From Tragulus kanchil (taxonomy: Eukaryota > Chordata > Mammalia > Artiodactyla > Tragulidae), in the NCBI GenBank assembly GCA_022376925.1, contig JAIOJX010000002.1, positions 43,795,501 through 43,859,500 on the forward strand: DNA of 64,000 nucleotides, given 5' to 3'. Of the stretch, positions 35,187 to 47,109 are shown one piece after another (positions within the stretch are counted from its first letter, which is position 1; every line of letters begins with the position of its first letter). The notes beneath the pieces are model-generated. The model did no database searches. It was not told the origin of the DNA and worked only from the letters and a program-made list of their open reading frames with translations. A program made the translations under genes and the position numbers.

Positions 35187-37246
35187 TCTCTTCTGCTTTC
35201 AATTAATACAAGTTACTGAGACTGATGTTCCCGGAAAGAGACACCTTGTTAAATTCAATGCAGCTGCAGCTGTAGCTCTTTGTAATATTGCAAATAAGTC
35301 TATTAGGTTGTATGGTGATAATCTGAAATCTTTGGGGAGAAATTAAACTTCCTACTATGTCTGCACCCATTTAATCAGTTTAACAGTGCTTCCAGTGAAT
35401 AAATATTAAAAGGTTCAAGCTATTTCTTATCTCCATGGCATCCAAGGACACATCCCAATTCCAACATTCTGAAACTAATAGAAAGATCTTTGGAATTTGA
35501 GATTTAGACCCTAGACTTACAATCCATTGGTGTTTGTTATATTCATTAGTGGCAAAGCTTGTGGTTTAATATACTATGATATAATAGTTTATTTAATTTA
35601 ATTAACACTGTTGACTTTTTGCTTCCAAAAATAACATGACAGATGTCTCCTTCTGAAAGTAAAAGGAAGCAGAGAGTTATGTAGAGATAATTGTCCATCT
35701 CTGAATTAGTAGATATCTTTCAACTGTTTTCAGTCTTTCTTGTCTCTAATAATCCAACAGCAAGAACCAAATTTATTTATCTGTTAAATTGCTCATCAAA
35801 AATAAATACCAGAAAAGAGAAGAAAGGGGAACAGTGTGTGTGTGCATCTCTTTTGAAAAGCTCTAAAAACCTAGAAAATGAATTCTGCCACAGAAGAGAC
35901 AAATATCAAATTCCAGGAAAACTTGACCTATCTTTACCAGTCAGCAACTATTAAGACAGTACTTCTTAATTGGTGGTGCACAATAAAATTATCCACTGGA
36001 CTTTTGAAGCCACATCTTCCTTAGTCCCAGCCCCTATGTTGTGACCCGGGTATCTAATTGTTGCTACGTACCATGATTCTTATGTGCCCCACTATTCATC
36101 TGCCTGTACTCTGGTTCTGTATATAGTAATTGAGCAACTTACTAACAGTGTATTACATTACAGTCTTACTAACAATGCTATATCATTACAGTATACTTAA
36201 ATTAGTTTCAATTCTCTTCTGCTTTCAATTAATACAAGTACTGAGACTGATGTTCCTGGAAAGAGACACCTTGTTAAATTCAATGCAGCTGCAGCTGTAG
36301 CTCTTTGTAATATTGCAAATAAGTCTATTAGGTTGTATGGTGATAATCTGAAATCTTTGGGGAGAAATTAAACTTCCTACTATGTCTGCACCCATTTAAT
36401 CAGTTTAACAGTGCTTCCAGTGAATAAATATTAAAAGGTTCAAGCTATTTCTTATCTCCATGGCATCCAAGGACACATCCCAATTCCAACATTCTGAAAC
36501 TAATAGAAAGATCTTTGGAATTTGAGATTTAGACCCTAGACTTACAATCCATTGGTGTTTGTTATATTCATTAGTGGCAAAGCTTGTGGTTTAATATACT
36601 ATGATATAATAGTTTATTTAATTTAATTAACACTGTTGACTTTTTGCTTCCAAAAATAACATGACAGATGTCTCCTTCTGAAAGTAAAAGGAAGCAGAGA
36701 GTTATGTAGAGATAATTGTCCATCTCTGAATTAGTAGATATCTTTCAACTGTTTTCAGTCTTTCTTGTCTCTAATAATCCAACAGCAAGAACCAAATTTA
36801 TTTATCTGTTAAATTGCTCATCAAAAATAAATACCAGAAAAGAGAAGAAAGGGGAACAGTGTGTGTGTGCATCTCTTTTGAAAAGCTCTAAAAACCTAGA
36901 AAATGAATTCTGCCACAGAAGAGACAAATATCAAATTCCAGGAAAACTTGACCTATCTTTACCAGTCAGCAACTATTAAGACAGTACTTCTTAATTGGTG
37001 GTGCACAATAAAAATTATCCACTGGACTTTTGAAGCCACATCTTCCTTAGTCCCAGCCCCTATGTTGTGACCCGGGTATCTAATTGTTGCTACGTACCAT
37101 GATTCTTATGTGCCCCACTATTCATCTGCCTGTACTCTGGTTCTGTATATAGTAATTGAGCAACTTACTAACAGTGTATTACATTACAGTCTTACTAACA
37201 ATGCTATATCATTACAGTATACTTAAATTAGTTTCAATTCTCTTCT
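35187..37246 (+). repeat. Duplication 11: 35187-36212 repeated as 36213-37246
   Basis: Offset 1026 then 1025 bp. Junction microhomology TCTCTTCTG. Single-base differences: AGTTACTG to AGTACTG, TTCCCGG to TTCCTGG, and one A in AATAAAATT. The 87-residue frame 35691-35954 (copy 36716-36979) has no family features. Confidence 0.95.
35957..36065. mobile_element. Possible MER5-like remnant (copy at about 36982-37091)
   Basis: ACTTCTTAATTGGTGGTGCAC, ATTATCCACTGGACTTTTGA and CCTTAGTCCCAGCCCC have the order of MER5-type elements (terminal repeat, then 'aattacctggagggctttt', then 'gccccaccccc'). Tentative. Confidence 0.45.
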
Positions 37247-37544
37247 GTGATAAGTATCACCTAAACAACTCAATCAAAGATGGACCAATGAAAATATTTG
37301 AACTTAAATCTCACGGTAAGGAAAATCTGTCATGGTAAATGTCAGCAGACAGTTCAGTTCAGGGCACAACACTTAATAGAATCCATAAATAGGGAAACTT
37401 TTGAGCAGAAAGCATCAAGTGGAGATCAGCACCAAGGGCAGCACCAAGTTCCTTGCCTTCCGAGGAACCGCTTGACTTCAGTCTAATCCATTCAAAATTA
37501 CTGTGTCAGGCTTGACTCTGGTATGATTTTGCGGGCCTTGAATA
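37247..37544. other. Unassigned DNA (copy at 38412-38709)
   Basis: Short frames of 60-62 codons only. Nothing recognised. Confidence 0.55.
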
Positions 37545-37885
37545 GTTCTATATCAGTAGTGTTTATCACACATGGAACTTTTTAAACCAGTTCATATGTC
37601 CCATCTCAGTTCCTCTAATTCAGAAGCTTTGGTGCAGAGAAAAGGACAAATTTATATTTAATAAAAATTTAAAGACTCTTCAGTTGTTCATAACTGATTA
37701 AAAAGTACTTAATTCTGTGACTTATCAGAAGCACCTGAATAATTAAACTTAGAGTTCTCAACCCTAAACCCATAATTTTTTTACTCAAAGGATCTGGGGT
37801 GAGACCTGAGAGCACACATTTTTAAGTTCCCAGGTGATTTGATGATAATGGTTTGTGAAACATACTTTGCAAACCACTAACTTAA
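37545..37885. mobile_element. MER5-like DNA-transposon remnants (copy at 38710-39050)
   Basis: Two pieces: 37545-37640 (ATCACACATGGAACTTTTTA, CTAATTCAGAAGCTTTGGTG) and 37715-37885 (CAGAAGCACCTGAATAATTA, GGATCTGGGGTGAGACCTGA, TTAAGTTCCCAGGTGATTTG, TTTGCAAACCACTAA). Both carry the MER5/Charlie nonautonomous wording. Transposase is never encoded by these. Confidence 0.6.
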
Positions 37886-38258
37886 ATTATAGAGATAAGT
37901 CATTACAGGCCCAGCTCCAATTGAATAATGTCTTATTTACCAAGGAGACATTTATTATGGATCCAAAGGTAAAATCATATAATCTAAGTATTTTTGTGAT
38001 CCATCTGCAAGAACCATGGGATCTTCAGAGACCTCAAACTCCTTATCATGTAATCACTCAGCTTGATGAACCTGACAGCTTCCAGAAACATAGCAGATAT
38101 TCTGGCATTAGGAATCCTGATCACTGGTGATGTTTGTCATACAGGGATTTTCCTTTATTGTTCTGATTAAAAAAATTGGATAGATATCTCTTAGTCTTTA
38201 CTGTACTTTTAATTTCTTTACAGTCTCTTTACTAACCATTTCTTTAGAATGACTCAAC
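37886..38258. other. Unassigned DNA (copies at 39051-39423 and from 40153)
   Basis: The 91-residue frame 37855-38130 (copies 39020-39295 and, truncated, 40161-40370) shows no motif I recognise; its repetition is due to duplications 12 and 13. Confidence 0.55.
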
Positions 38259-39423
38259 TTTTATGGATTGAATTGTGCCCCACTATTCATCTGCCTGTAC
38301 TCTGGTTCTGTATATAGTAATTGAGCAACTTACTAACAGTGTATTACATTACAGTCTTACTAACAATGCTATATCATTACAGTATACTTAAATTAGTTTC
38401 AATTCTCTTCTGTGATAAGTATCACCTAAACAACTCAATCAAAGATGGACCAATGAAAATATTTGAACTTAAATCTCACGGTAAGGAAAATCTGTCATGG
38501 TAAATGTCAGCAGACAGTTCAGTTCAGGGCACAACACTTAATAGAATCCATAAATAGGGAAACTTTTGAGCAGAAAGCATCAAGTGGAGATCAGCACCAA
38601 GGGCAGCACCAAGTTCCTTGCCTTCCGAGGAACCGCTTGACTTCAGTCTAATCCATTCAAAATTACTGTGTCAGGCTTGACTCTGGTATGATTTTGCGGG
38701 CCTTGAATAGTTCTATATCAGTAGTGTTTATCACACATGGAACTTTTTAAACCAGTTCATATGTCCCATCTCAGTTCCTCTAATTCAGAAGCTTTGGTGC
38801 AGAGAAAAGGACAAATTTATATTTAATAAAAATTTAAAGACTCTTCAGTTGTTCATAACTGATTAAAAAGTACTTAATTCTGTGACTTATCAGAAGCACC
38901 TGAATAATTAAACTTAGAGTTCTCAACCCTAAACCCATAATTTTTTGACTCAAAGGATCTGGGGTGAGACCTGAGAGCACACATTTTTAAGTTCCCAGGT
39001 GATTTGATGATAATGGTTTGTGAAACATACTTTGCAAACCACTAACTTAAATTATAGAGATAAGTCATTACAGGCCCAGCTCCAATTGAATAATGTCTTA
39101 TTTACCAAGGAGACATTTATTATGGATCCAAAGGTAAAATCATATAATCTAAGTATTTTTGTGATCCATCTGCAAGAACCATGGGATCTTCAGAGACCTC
39201 AAACTCCTTATCATGTAATCACTCAGCTTGATGAACCTGACAGCTTCCAGAAACATAGCAGATATTCTGGCATTAGGAATCCTGATCACTGGTGATGTTT
39301 GTCATACAGGGATTTTCCTTTATTGTTCTGATTAAAAAAATTGGATAGATATCTCTTAGTCTTTACTGTACTTTTAATTTCTTTACAGTCTCTTTACTAA
39401 CCATTTCTTTAGAATGACTCAAC

Positions 39424-39660
39424 TTTTATGGATTGAATTGTGCCCTTTCAAAAAAATATGTTGAAGTCCTAACTTCCATTAATGCAGAATGTGACATATT
39501 TTAAAAAAAGGTTCTTTACAGAAGTAATCAAGTCAATATGAGGTCATTATGTTGGGGGCTAATCCTTATAAAACAAGAAAATGTGGGAACATGGAAAAAC
39601 ATACACAGAAAGAAGACAATGTGAAAAACACAGGGAGAAGACGGTCATGTGATTGGAATG
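39424..39660 (+). mobile_element. MLT1-like (ERVL-MaLR) LTR fragment (copy at 40499-40735)
   Basis: TATGGATTGAATTGTGCCCT, ATATGTTGAAGTCCTAACTT, AGAAGTAATCAAGTCAATAT, GAGGTCATTATGTTGGGGGC and CATGGAAAAACATACACAG follow the start of MLT1-type LTRs of mammal-wide MaLR elements. No internal part present. Confidence 0.6.
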
Positions 39661-39664
39661 ATGT

Positions 39665-39890
39665 ACAGCTGACTCTTGAAAAACACAGTTTTGAATTGGA
39701 CAGGTCTGCTTATATGTGGATCTCTTTTCAATAAACACATGCCGTGCTCCACATTTAGTGGTTGATTGGATCTCTAGATACAGAACCACAGATACAGTTG
39801 TTTTTTTTTTTTTTGCTGGATTTTAGGATACACAGGAACTCTTGGGAACAATCTTCCATGGATACCAAGAACAGTTGTAGCATACAAGCT
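39665..39890 (+). mobile_element. Tigger/MER2-like DNA-transposon fragment (copy at 40740-40966)
   Basis: CAGCTGACTCTTGAAAAACAC then TTTTGAATTGGACAGGTCTG and TATGTGGATCTCTTTTCAAT recall the terminal part of Tigger-derived nonautonomous elements. A T-run interrupts. The exact family is uncertain. Confidence 0.45.
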
Positions 39891-41074
39891 AAAGAATGTC
39901 AAGGATTGACAATGAGTACCAGAACAAAGAAATCAAGGAAAGATTTTCCACTAGAGGTACAAGAGAGAACATGATCAAAAACTATTGTATAAACCTTCCT
40001 CTAGCTTATTATCACTGGAATCTGACTCTACCACCAGCCTGTCAGTACCAGCATTGATATGGCTCAAGTCAAGGAGCTAGCCAAGTGAGGTCACATATCT
40101 ATTCATCAGCCGGTCTGCTGCCTTAAGAACCCATAAGCCCAGAACCACCTTAAGCTCCAATTGAATAATGTCTTATTTACCAAGGAGACATTTATTATGG
40201 ATCCAAAGGTAAAATCATATAATCTAAGTATTTTTGTGATCCATCTGCAAGAACCATGGGATCTTCAGAGACCTCAAACTCCTTATCATGTAATCACTCA
40301 GCTTGATGAACCTGACAGCTTCCAGAAACATAGCAGATATTCTGGCATTAGGAATCCTGATCACTGGTGATGTTTGTCATACAGGGATTTTCCTTTATTG
40401 TTCTGATTAAAAAAATTGGATAGATATCTCTTAGTCTTTACTGTACTTTTAATTTCTTTACAGTCTCTTTACTAACCATTTCTTTAGAATGACTCAACTT
40501 TTATGGATTGAATTGTGCCCTTTCAAAAAAATATGTTGAAGTCCTAACTTCCATTAATGCATAATGTGGCAGATTTTAAAAAAAGGTTCTTTACAGAAGT
40601 AATCAAGTCAATATGAGGTCATTATGTTGGGGGCTAATCCTTATAAAACAAGAAAATGTGGGAACATGGAAAAACATACACAGAAAGAAGACAATGTGAA
40701 AAACACAGGGAGAAGACGGTCATGTGATTGGAATGATGTACAGCTGACTCTTGAAAAACACAGTTTTGAATTGGACAGGTCTGCTTATATGTGGATCTCT
40801 TTTCAATAAACACATGCCGTGCTCCACATTTAGTGGTTGATTGGATCTCTAGATACAGAACCACAGATACAGTTGTTTTTTTTTTTTTTGCTGGATTTTA
40901 GGATACACAGGAACTCTTGGGAACAATCTTCCATGGATACCAAGAACAGTTGTAGCATACAAGCTAAAGAATGTCAAGGATTGACAATGAGTACCAGAAC
41001 AAAGAAATCAAGGAAAGATTTTCCACTAGAGGTACAAGAGAGAACATGATCAAAAACTATTGTATAAACCTTCC

Positions 41075-42040
41075 TCTAGCTTATTATCACTGGAATCTGA
41101 CTCTACCACCAGCCTGTCAGTACCAGCATTGATATGGCTCAAGTCAAGGAGCTAGCCAAGTGAGGTCACATATCTATTCATCAGCCGGTCTGCTGCCTTA
41201 AGAACCCATAAGCCCAGAACCACCTTAGGAGGCCCTGGGCCCTAGTTCCACCCACCAGGAGGCTGGCATACCAACTCTGGCACATCCAAGGCCTTACAGC
41301 CATAGATTCCAGAATGTCAGTAGCCCTCAGACATGACCTCATCCAGTAGTGGGTGGACTCCAAACCCCATGTCTAGTCATGCCAAGAACTAGACCATGCA
41401 CTACAGGCTGACACTGCCAGAAGACCACACATACTTCAGGACACCTTGGACTTCAATGTCAACTGTGTTAGGAAATGGTTCTGCCAACTAGAGGGCAGCA
41501 TCAACCCCAGGACCATCAGGACCTTGGAGGCCAAAAATCTGTACCATAATTTTCCCACCAGGAGGATGACACCAGATCTGAGACCTGTTAGATTCATCAG
41601 TCAGATGTCCCCAAGATGCAGTGCCACTTGCCTGTAGGAAAGCATCATCTCTGGGACTGCCTGGGCCATGACATAAACTGGCCCCATCAACCAACAGGCT
41701 AATACCAGACTTGGGACCCTGAACCCTGTAACACTCATTCTGAAACTTGGCTCTGCTCATCAGTGAGCTAGAAATACATTGAGAAACCTCAATGCCCTAT
41801 AGCTAGCTTCTGTGTGACCTTGCTCCTGTCTAGCATTGGCCATCAGGCTCTGAACAAAGGAGGACATGGAAATCAGCCAGATGAAGGGCCTTCTGCACCT
41901 ACCAGACCACTCATAGTAGGCAATCCAGTACAACAGAGAGCCCAGCACAGGCCACAAAGTGGATACCCATGGAACATGAAGCTCTAGTGGCCATAGGGAA
42001 GTGTGCTACTGGGATATATAGGATGCCTCCTACAAAAGTT
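41075..42040 (+). other. L1-type 5'UTR, proline/CCA-rich wording
   Basis: Repeated CCACCAGGAGG, ACCCCAGGACCATCAGGACC and AACTGGCCCCATCAACCAAC phrases match 5'UTRs of old L1M elements, where the text has a loose tandem feel. Frames here (41446-41637 +, 41488-41760 -, 41760-41957 -) are accidental. Confidence 0.6.
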
Positions 42041-42049
42041 TATTTCTCC

Positions 42050-42960
42050 AAGATAAAAAAAACAGTTAAAAAGTACTAAATAAACAGAAAGAGCAATACA
42101 ACAATAGCAAATTAGGCAATATGAGATGAAAGAGAAATATGTTCCAAAGAAGGAACAAAATGAAATCAGAGAAAAAGAACTAAGGAAAATAGAAATAAGA
42201 AATCTATTCAATAAAGAGCTCAATTTCAATGGCACAAAAGATATTCAAAGAACTTGGGAGAAAGTTAGATGAACAGAGTGACAAGTTAGAATTGGAAAAT
42301 ATAAAGAAAACCAAAGAGAGATGAAAAATACAATAAAATATGCATTAAGAGGAATCAGCAGTAAACTAGATAATACAGATGAGTGGGTCAGTGAGCTGGA
42401 AGACAGACTAGAGGAAATCACTGACATTGAATACAATGACAGCAACAAAAAAAAATGGAAAAGAGAATATGCATAAGAGATCTCTGAGACAATGTCAAGT
42501 GTACTGACATTGCATTACAGACCACTCAGAAAAGAGATGAAATCAGAGATAATTTTTGAATAGATGACAGATAAAAACTTTCCTGAGCAGAGGAAAGACA
42601 TCCAGGAATAGGAAACAGAGAAAGTCCAAAAAGTGATCAACAAACACCAAGAGGACCACACCAATACATATTATAATTAATAAAAAAGAGAATATATCTA
42701 AAACAATAAGAGAAAAACAACAAATTGCATACAAGGAAATGTCATTAAGACTATAAGCTAACTTTTCAGCAGAAATCCTGCAGGTCAGAAGGGAGTGTCA
42801 TGAAATACAGAAAGTGATGAAAGGGAAAAACTTAGAACTAAGAATACTTAAACTGGGAAGGATTTCATTCAGATTTGATGGAAATATCAAATTTTACAGA
42901 CAAGTAAAACCCAAAGAGTTCAGTGCCTTCAATTCAGATTCATAATAAATGATAAAGGAA
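42050..42960 (+). pseudogene. L1 ORF1p remnant in the old L1
   Basis: Coiled-coil-like coding text (SKLDNTDEWVSELEDRLEE near 42360-42420), then the C-terminal part (SAEILQVRREC-like near 42770, RISFRFDGNIKFYRQ-like near 42860-42905). Interrupted by many stops and shifts. From 42640 it is duplicated. Confidence 0.7.
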
Positions 42961-44933
42961 CTTCTCCAAACTAAAAAAATAGAAGACCATAACTAGAAAA
43001 AATGAAAATTACAAAAGAAAACAAAAATCTCATTGGTAAAGGCAAGCACAGTAAAGTAGGAAATCAATATATATATAAGGCTATTAGGAAGGTTAAAAAA
43101 CAAAAGATACAAAATCTTCCATATCCACGAGTAGTTAAGAGATACAGAAAATCAAAAAATGTAAAATATAGCATTAAAAACAGTAAACATGAAGGAGAAG
43201 GAATAAAATGCATGGGTGATAAAATGCATTCAACTTTGGGATCACCCACTCAAATCTGTGTAAATAGATTGTTGTATGTAAACTTCGTGATAACCACGAA
43301 GCAAAAATACTATAAGGTATATGCATAAAGAAAAAATGAATCCAAAAGTAATATTAAAAACATCGATCAAATCACAAGGGAACTGGGCAAAAACTTCAAC
43401 AAAATCTTATAAAAGCAATCCCCAAACAATTAAGAAAATATCAGTATCTACATACCTATTAAAACTTATGTTAAAAGTAAACAGATGAAATTCTTAAAGC
43501 AAAAGATAAATGCAAAATGGATTACAGACCTAAATGCAAAACTATAAAACTCTTACAGGGAAGCATAGGGAGAACATCCGATGACATAAATCAAATCAAG
43601 TTCCTCTATGATCCTCCTTCTACAGTAAAGGAAATAAAAATAAATAAATGAGGTCTAATTAAACTTAAAAGCTTTTGCACAGCAAAGGAAACTATAAACA
43701 AGATTAAAAGACAATGCTCAAAATGGGAGAACATAGTAGTAAGTGAAAGAACAGACAAAGGGTTAATTTCCAAAGACAAATTATAGAAGCATCAAAATGG
43801 GAACAAACACCAAGAGGACCACACCAATACATATTATAATTAATAAAAAAGAGAATATATCTAAAACAATAAGAGAAAACAACAAATTGCATACAAGGAA
43901 ATGTCATTAAGACTATAAGCTAACTTTTCAGCAGAAATCCTGCAGGTCAGAAGGGAGTGTCATGAAATACAGAAAGTGATGAAAGGGAAAAACTTAGAAC
44001 TAAGAATACTTAAACTGGGAAGGATTTCATTCAGATTTGATGGAAATATCAAATTTTACAGACAAGTAAAACCCAAAGAGTTCAGTGCCTTCAATTCAGA
44101 TTCATAATAAATGATAAAGGAACTTCTCCAAACTAAAAAAATAGAAGACCATAACTAGAAAAAATGAAAATTACAAAAGAAAACAAAAATCTCATTGGTA
44201 AAGGCAAGCACAGTAAAGTAGGAAATCAATATATATATAAGGCTATTAGGAAGGTTAAAAAACAAAAGATACAAAATCTTCCATATCCACGAGTAGTTAA
44301 GAGATACAGAAAATCAAAAAATGTAAAATATAGCATTAAAAACAGTAAACATGAAGGAGAAGGAATAAAATGCATGGGTGATAAAATGCATTCAACTTTG
44401 GGATCACCCACTCAAATCTGTGTAAATAGATTGTTGTATGTAAACTTCGTGATAACCACGAAGCAAAAATACTATAAGGTATATGCATAAAGAAAAAATG
44501 AATCCAAAAGTAATATTAAAACATCGATCAAATCACAAGGGAACTGGGCAAAAACTTCAACAAAATCTTATAAAAGCAATCCCCAAACAATTAAGAAAAT
44601 ATCAGTATCTACATACCTATTAAAACTTATGTTAAAAGTAAACAGATGAAATTCTTAAAGCAAAAGATAAATGCAAAATGGATTACAGACCTAAATGCAA
44701 AACTATAAAACTCTTACAGGGAAGCATAGGGAGAACATCCGATGACATAAATCAAATCAAGTTCCTCTATGATCCTCCTTCTACAGTAAAGGAAATAAAA
44801 ATAAATAAATGAGGTCTAATTAAACTTAAAAGCTTTTGCACAGCAAAGGAAACTATAAACAAGATTAAAAGACAATGCTCAAAATGGGAGAACATAGTAG
44901 TAAGTGAAAGAACAGACAAAGGGTTAATTTCCA
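42640..44933 (+). repeat. Duplication 14: 42640-43771 repeated as 43803-44933
   Basis: Offset 1163 then 1162 bp. A 31-bp spacer (43772-43802) reads as a damaged version of the sequence that should follow (compare 44934-44970), as expected of a poor contig end. The 108-residue frame 43002-43328 and its copy 44164-44490 lie in the block. Confidence 0.93.
43002..43328 (+). other. 108-codon open frame in the non-ORF2 part of the old L1 (copy 44164-44490)
   Basis: Lys-rich, AT-biased frame (opening MKITKENKNLIGKGKHSKVG) that lies where ORF2 would start in a full L1. No endonuclease motifs. It is likely the noncoding 3' region of a HAL1-like element that happens to be open. I do not claim a protein. 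Confidence 0.35.
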
Positions 44934-46860
44934 ACATGTACAAAGAGCTTATAGAAGTCAATAACAAAACAAGCAACCCAATCAAAAAGTGGGAAAACGA
45001 CCTAAAGGGACATTTCTCCAAAGAAGACATACAGATGCTGAACAAACACATGAACTGATGCTCAACATCACTAATTATTAGAGAAATGAAAATCAAAACT
45101 ACAATGAGATACCACCTCACATCAGTCAGAATGTCTATCATTAAAATGTCTACTAACAATAAATGTTGGAGAGGATGTGGAAAAAAGGAAACTTGTCTGC
45201 ACTGTTGGGGGAAATGTAAACTGATACAGCAACTATGAGGACAGTATTGAGATTCCTTTAAAAACTAGGAATAGAACCACCATATGACCCAGAAATCTCA
45301 CCACTAGGCATATGCCATGAGGAAACCAAAACTGAAAAGACATATGTACATCATATGATTTCTCTGCCTTTTCTAAACTGAACTTGTACATCTGGAAGTT
45401 CTCAGCTCAGTACTGTTGAAGGCTAGCCTGGAATATTTTGAGCATTACCTTGCTAGCATGGGAAATGAATGCAATCGTGTGGTAGTTTGAACATTCTTTG
45501 GCATTGAACTTCTTTGGGGTTGGAATGAAAACTGACTTTTTCCTGTCCTGTGGCCACTCTTGAGTTTTCCAAATTTGCTGGCATATTGAGTACAGCACTT
45601 TAACACATCATCACCTCTTAATATTTGAAATAGCTCAGTTGGAATTCCATTACCTCCACTAGCATTTTTCCCCTTTTTCCCCCCAGGATGTCTGACTCTA
45701 GATGAAGGATCAAGCCATTGTGATTATCTGGGTCACTAAACAGATGAAATTCTTAAAGCAAAAGATAAATGCAAAATGGATTACAGACCTAAATGCAAAA
45801 CTATAAAACTCTTACAGGGAAGCATAGGGAGAACATCCGATGACATAAATCAAATCAAGTTCCTCTATGATCCTCCTTCTACAGTAAAGGAAATAAAAAT
45901 AAATAAATGAGGTCTAATTAAACTTAAAAGCTTTTGCACAGCAAAGGAAACTATAAACAAGATTAAAAGACAATGCTCAAAATGGGAGAACATAGTAGTA
46001 AGTGAAAGAACAGACAAAGGGTTAATTTCCAACATGTACAAAGAGCTTATAGAAGTCAATAACAAAACAAGCAACCCAATCAAAAAGTGGGAAAACGACC
46101 TAAAGGGACATTTCTCCAAAGAAGACATACAGATGCTGAACAAACACATGAACTGATGCTCAACATCACTAATTATTAGAGAAATGAAAATCAAAACTAC
46201 AATGAGATACCACCTCACATCAGTCAGAATGTCTATCATTAAAATGTCTACTAACAATAAATGTTGGAGAGGATGTGGAAAAAAGGAAACTTGTCTGCAC
46301 TGTTGGGGGAAATGTAAACTGATACAGCAACTATGAGGACAGTATTGAGATTCCTTTAAAAACTAGGAATAGAACCACCATATGACCCAGAAATCTCACC
46401 ACTAGGCATATGCCATGAGGAAACCAAAACTGAAAAAGACATATGTACATCATATGATTTCTCTGCCTTTTCTAAACTGAACTTGTACATCTGGAAGTTC
46501 TCAGCTCAGTACTGTTGAAGGCTAGCCTGGAATATTTTTAGCATGACCTTGCTAGCACATGAAATGAGTGCAATCGTGTGGTAGTTTGAACATTCTTTGG
46601 CATCTCCCTTCTTTTGCATTGAAACGAAAACTGAACTTTTCCCTTCCTATGGCCACTGTTAAGTTGTTCAAATTTGCTGGCATATTGAGTGCAACGATTT
46701 AACAGCATCATCTTTTAGGGTTTGAAATAGCTCAGCTGGAATTCCATCACCTCCACTAGCTTTGCGAGTTGTGTTGCTTCCTAAGGCCCACTTGACTTCT
46801 CACTCCAGGATGTCTGACTCTAGATGAAGGATCAAGCCATTGTGATTATCTGGGTCACTA
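44639..46860 (+). repeat. Duplication 15: 44639-45736 repeated as 45737-46860
   Basis: Offset 1098 bp. The first 780 bp agree almost perfectly (one extra A), but the last 310 bp differ at about one base in nine and the first copy lacks about 40 bp (around 45670). That last part is BovB. Overlaps duplication 14, so the start is threefold (43477, 44639, 45737). Confidence 0.9.
45360..45736 (-). mobile_element. BovB LINE fragment, antisense, first version
   Basis: The minus-strand frame 45407-45598 encodes IWKTQEWPQDRKKSVFIPTP and ECSNYHTIAFISHASKV, the BovB reverse-transcriptase region before motif A (family DRKKSVFIPIPKK and SNYRTIALISHASK). It is open for 63 codons, while the second version at 46460 is not. 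Confidence 0.88.
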
Positions 46861-47095
46861 ATTTCTTTTTTTGTATCGGTTCAGTTCAATCTCTCATTTG
46901 TGTCAAACTCTTTGACACTACAGTTCTTGACACTTCTTCTTCACATCTTCTACTTCTCTTAGGTCCATAACATTTCTGGCCATTATGTGCCCATCTTTGC
47001 ATGAAATGTTCCCTTGGTATCTGTAATTTTTGTAAAGAGATCTCTTTCCCATTCTATTGTTTCCTCTATTTCTTTATATGGTTCATTTAAGACTT
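46457..47095 (-). mobile_element. BovB LINE fragment, antisense, second version and continuation
   Basis: Begins like 45360-45736 but diverges, then continues through CTAAGGCCCACTTGACTTCT, GTCCATAACATTTCTGGCC and CATGAAATGTTCCCTTGGTA, all BovB antisense. A 45-bp piece at about 46877-46922 (GTTCAGTTCAATCTCTCATT) looks like a Bov-tA/BovB-tail scrap inside it. Confidence 0.85.
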
Positions 47096-47109
47096 TCCTT
47101 ATGCATATA

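Larger units (their letters stand above)
37109..39445 (+). repeat. Duplication 12: 37109-38273 repeated as 38274-39445
   Basis: Offset 1165 bp exactly. Junction microhomology TGTGCCC. One clear substitution (TTTTTTTACTC versus TTTTTTGACTC). The first copy ends inside the MLT1-like LTR that is intact only later. Confidence 0.95.
39078..41228 (+). repeat. Duplication 13: 39078-40152 repeated as 40153-41228
   Basis: Offset 1075 bp. Junction microhomology CTTA/AGCTCC-like. Overlaps duplication 12, so 39078-39445 occurs three times (37913, 39078, 40153). Differences: CAGAATGTGACATATT versus CATAATGTGGCAGATT. Confidence 0.95.
41075..45350 (+). mobile_element. Old L1 (L1M/HAL1-like) with 5'UTR, ORF1 remnant and 3' part
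   Basis: Order on the plus strand: 5'UTR wording with many CACCAGGAGG and CATCAGGACC phrases (41075-42040), ORF1 remnant (about 42050-42960), a stretch not coding for endonuclease (42960-43480), then the ORF2 end and 3' part (43480-45350). The endonuclease and RT core are absent, which suits a HAL1-type element (half-L1) or an internal deletion. Copy structure is disturbed by duplications 13-15. Confidence 0.65.

Noticed and set aside
37855..40370. Three repeated frames of about 70-91 codons that look like a small gene family
   Set aside because: They are one sequence copied by duplications 12 and 13, and part lies in a MER5-like remnant. No independent coding evidence.
44767..46257. 130-codon minus-strand frames in duplicate (44767-45159 and 45865-46257)
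   Set aside because: Hydrophobic antisense frame of the L1 ORF2 end. This accidental frame is common in L1 3' regions.
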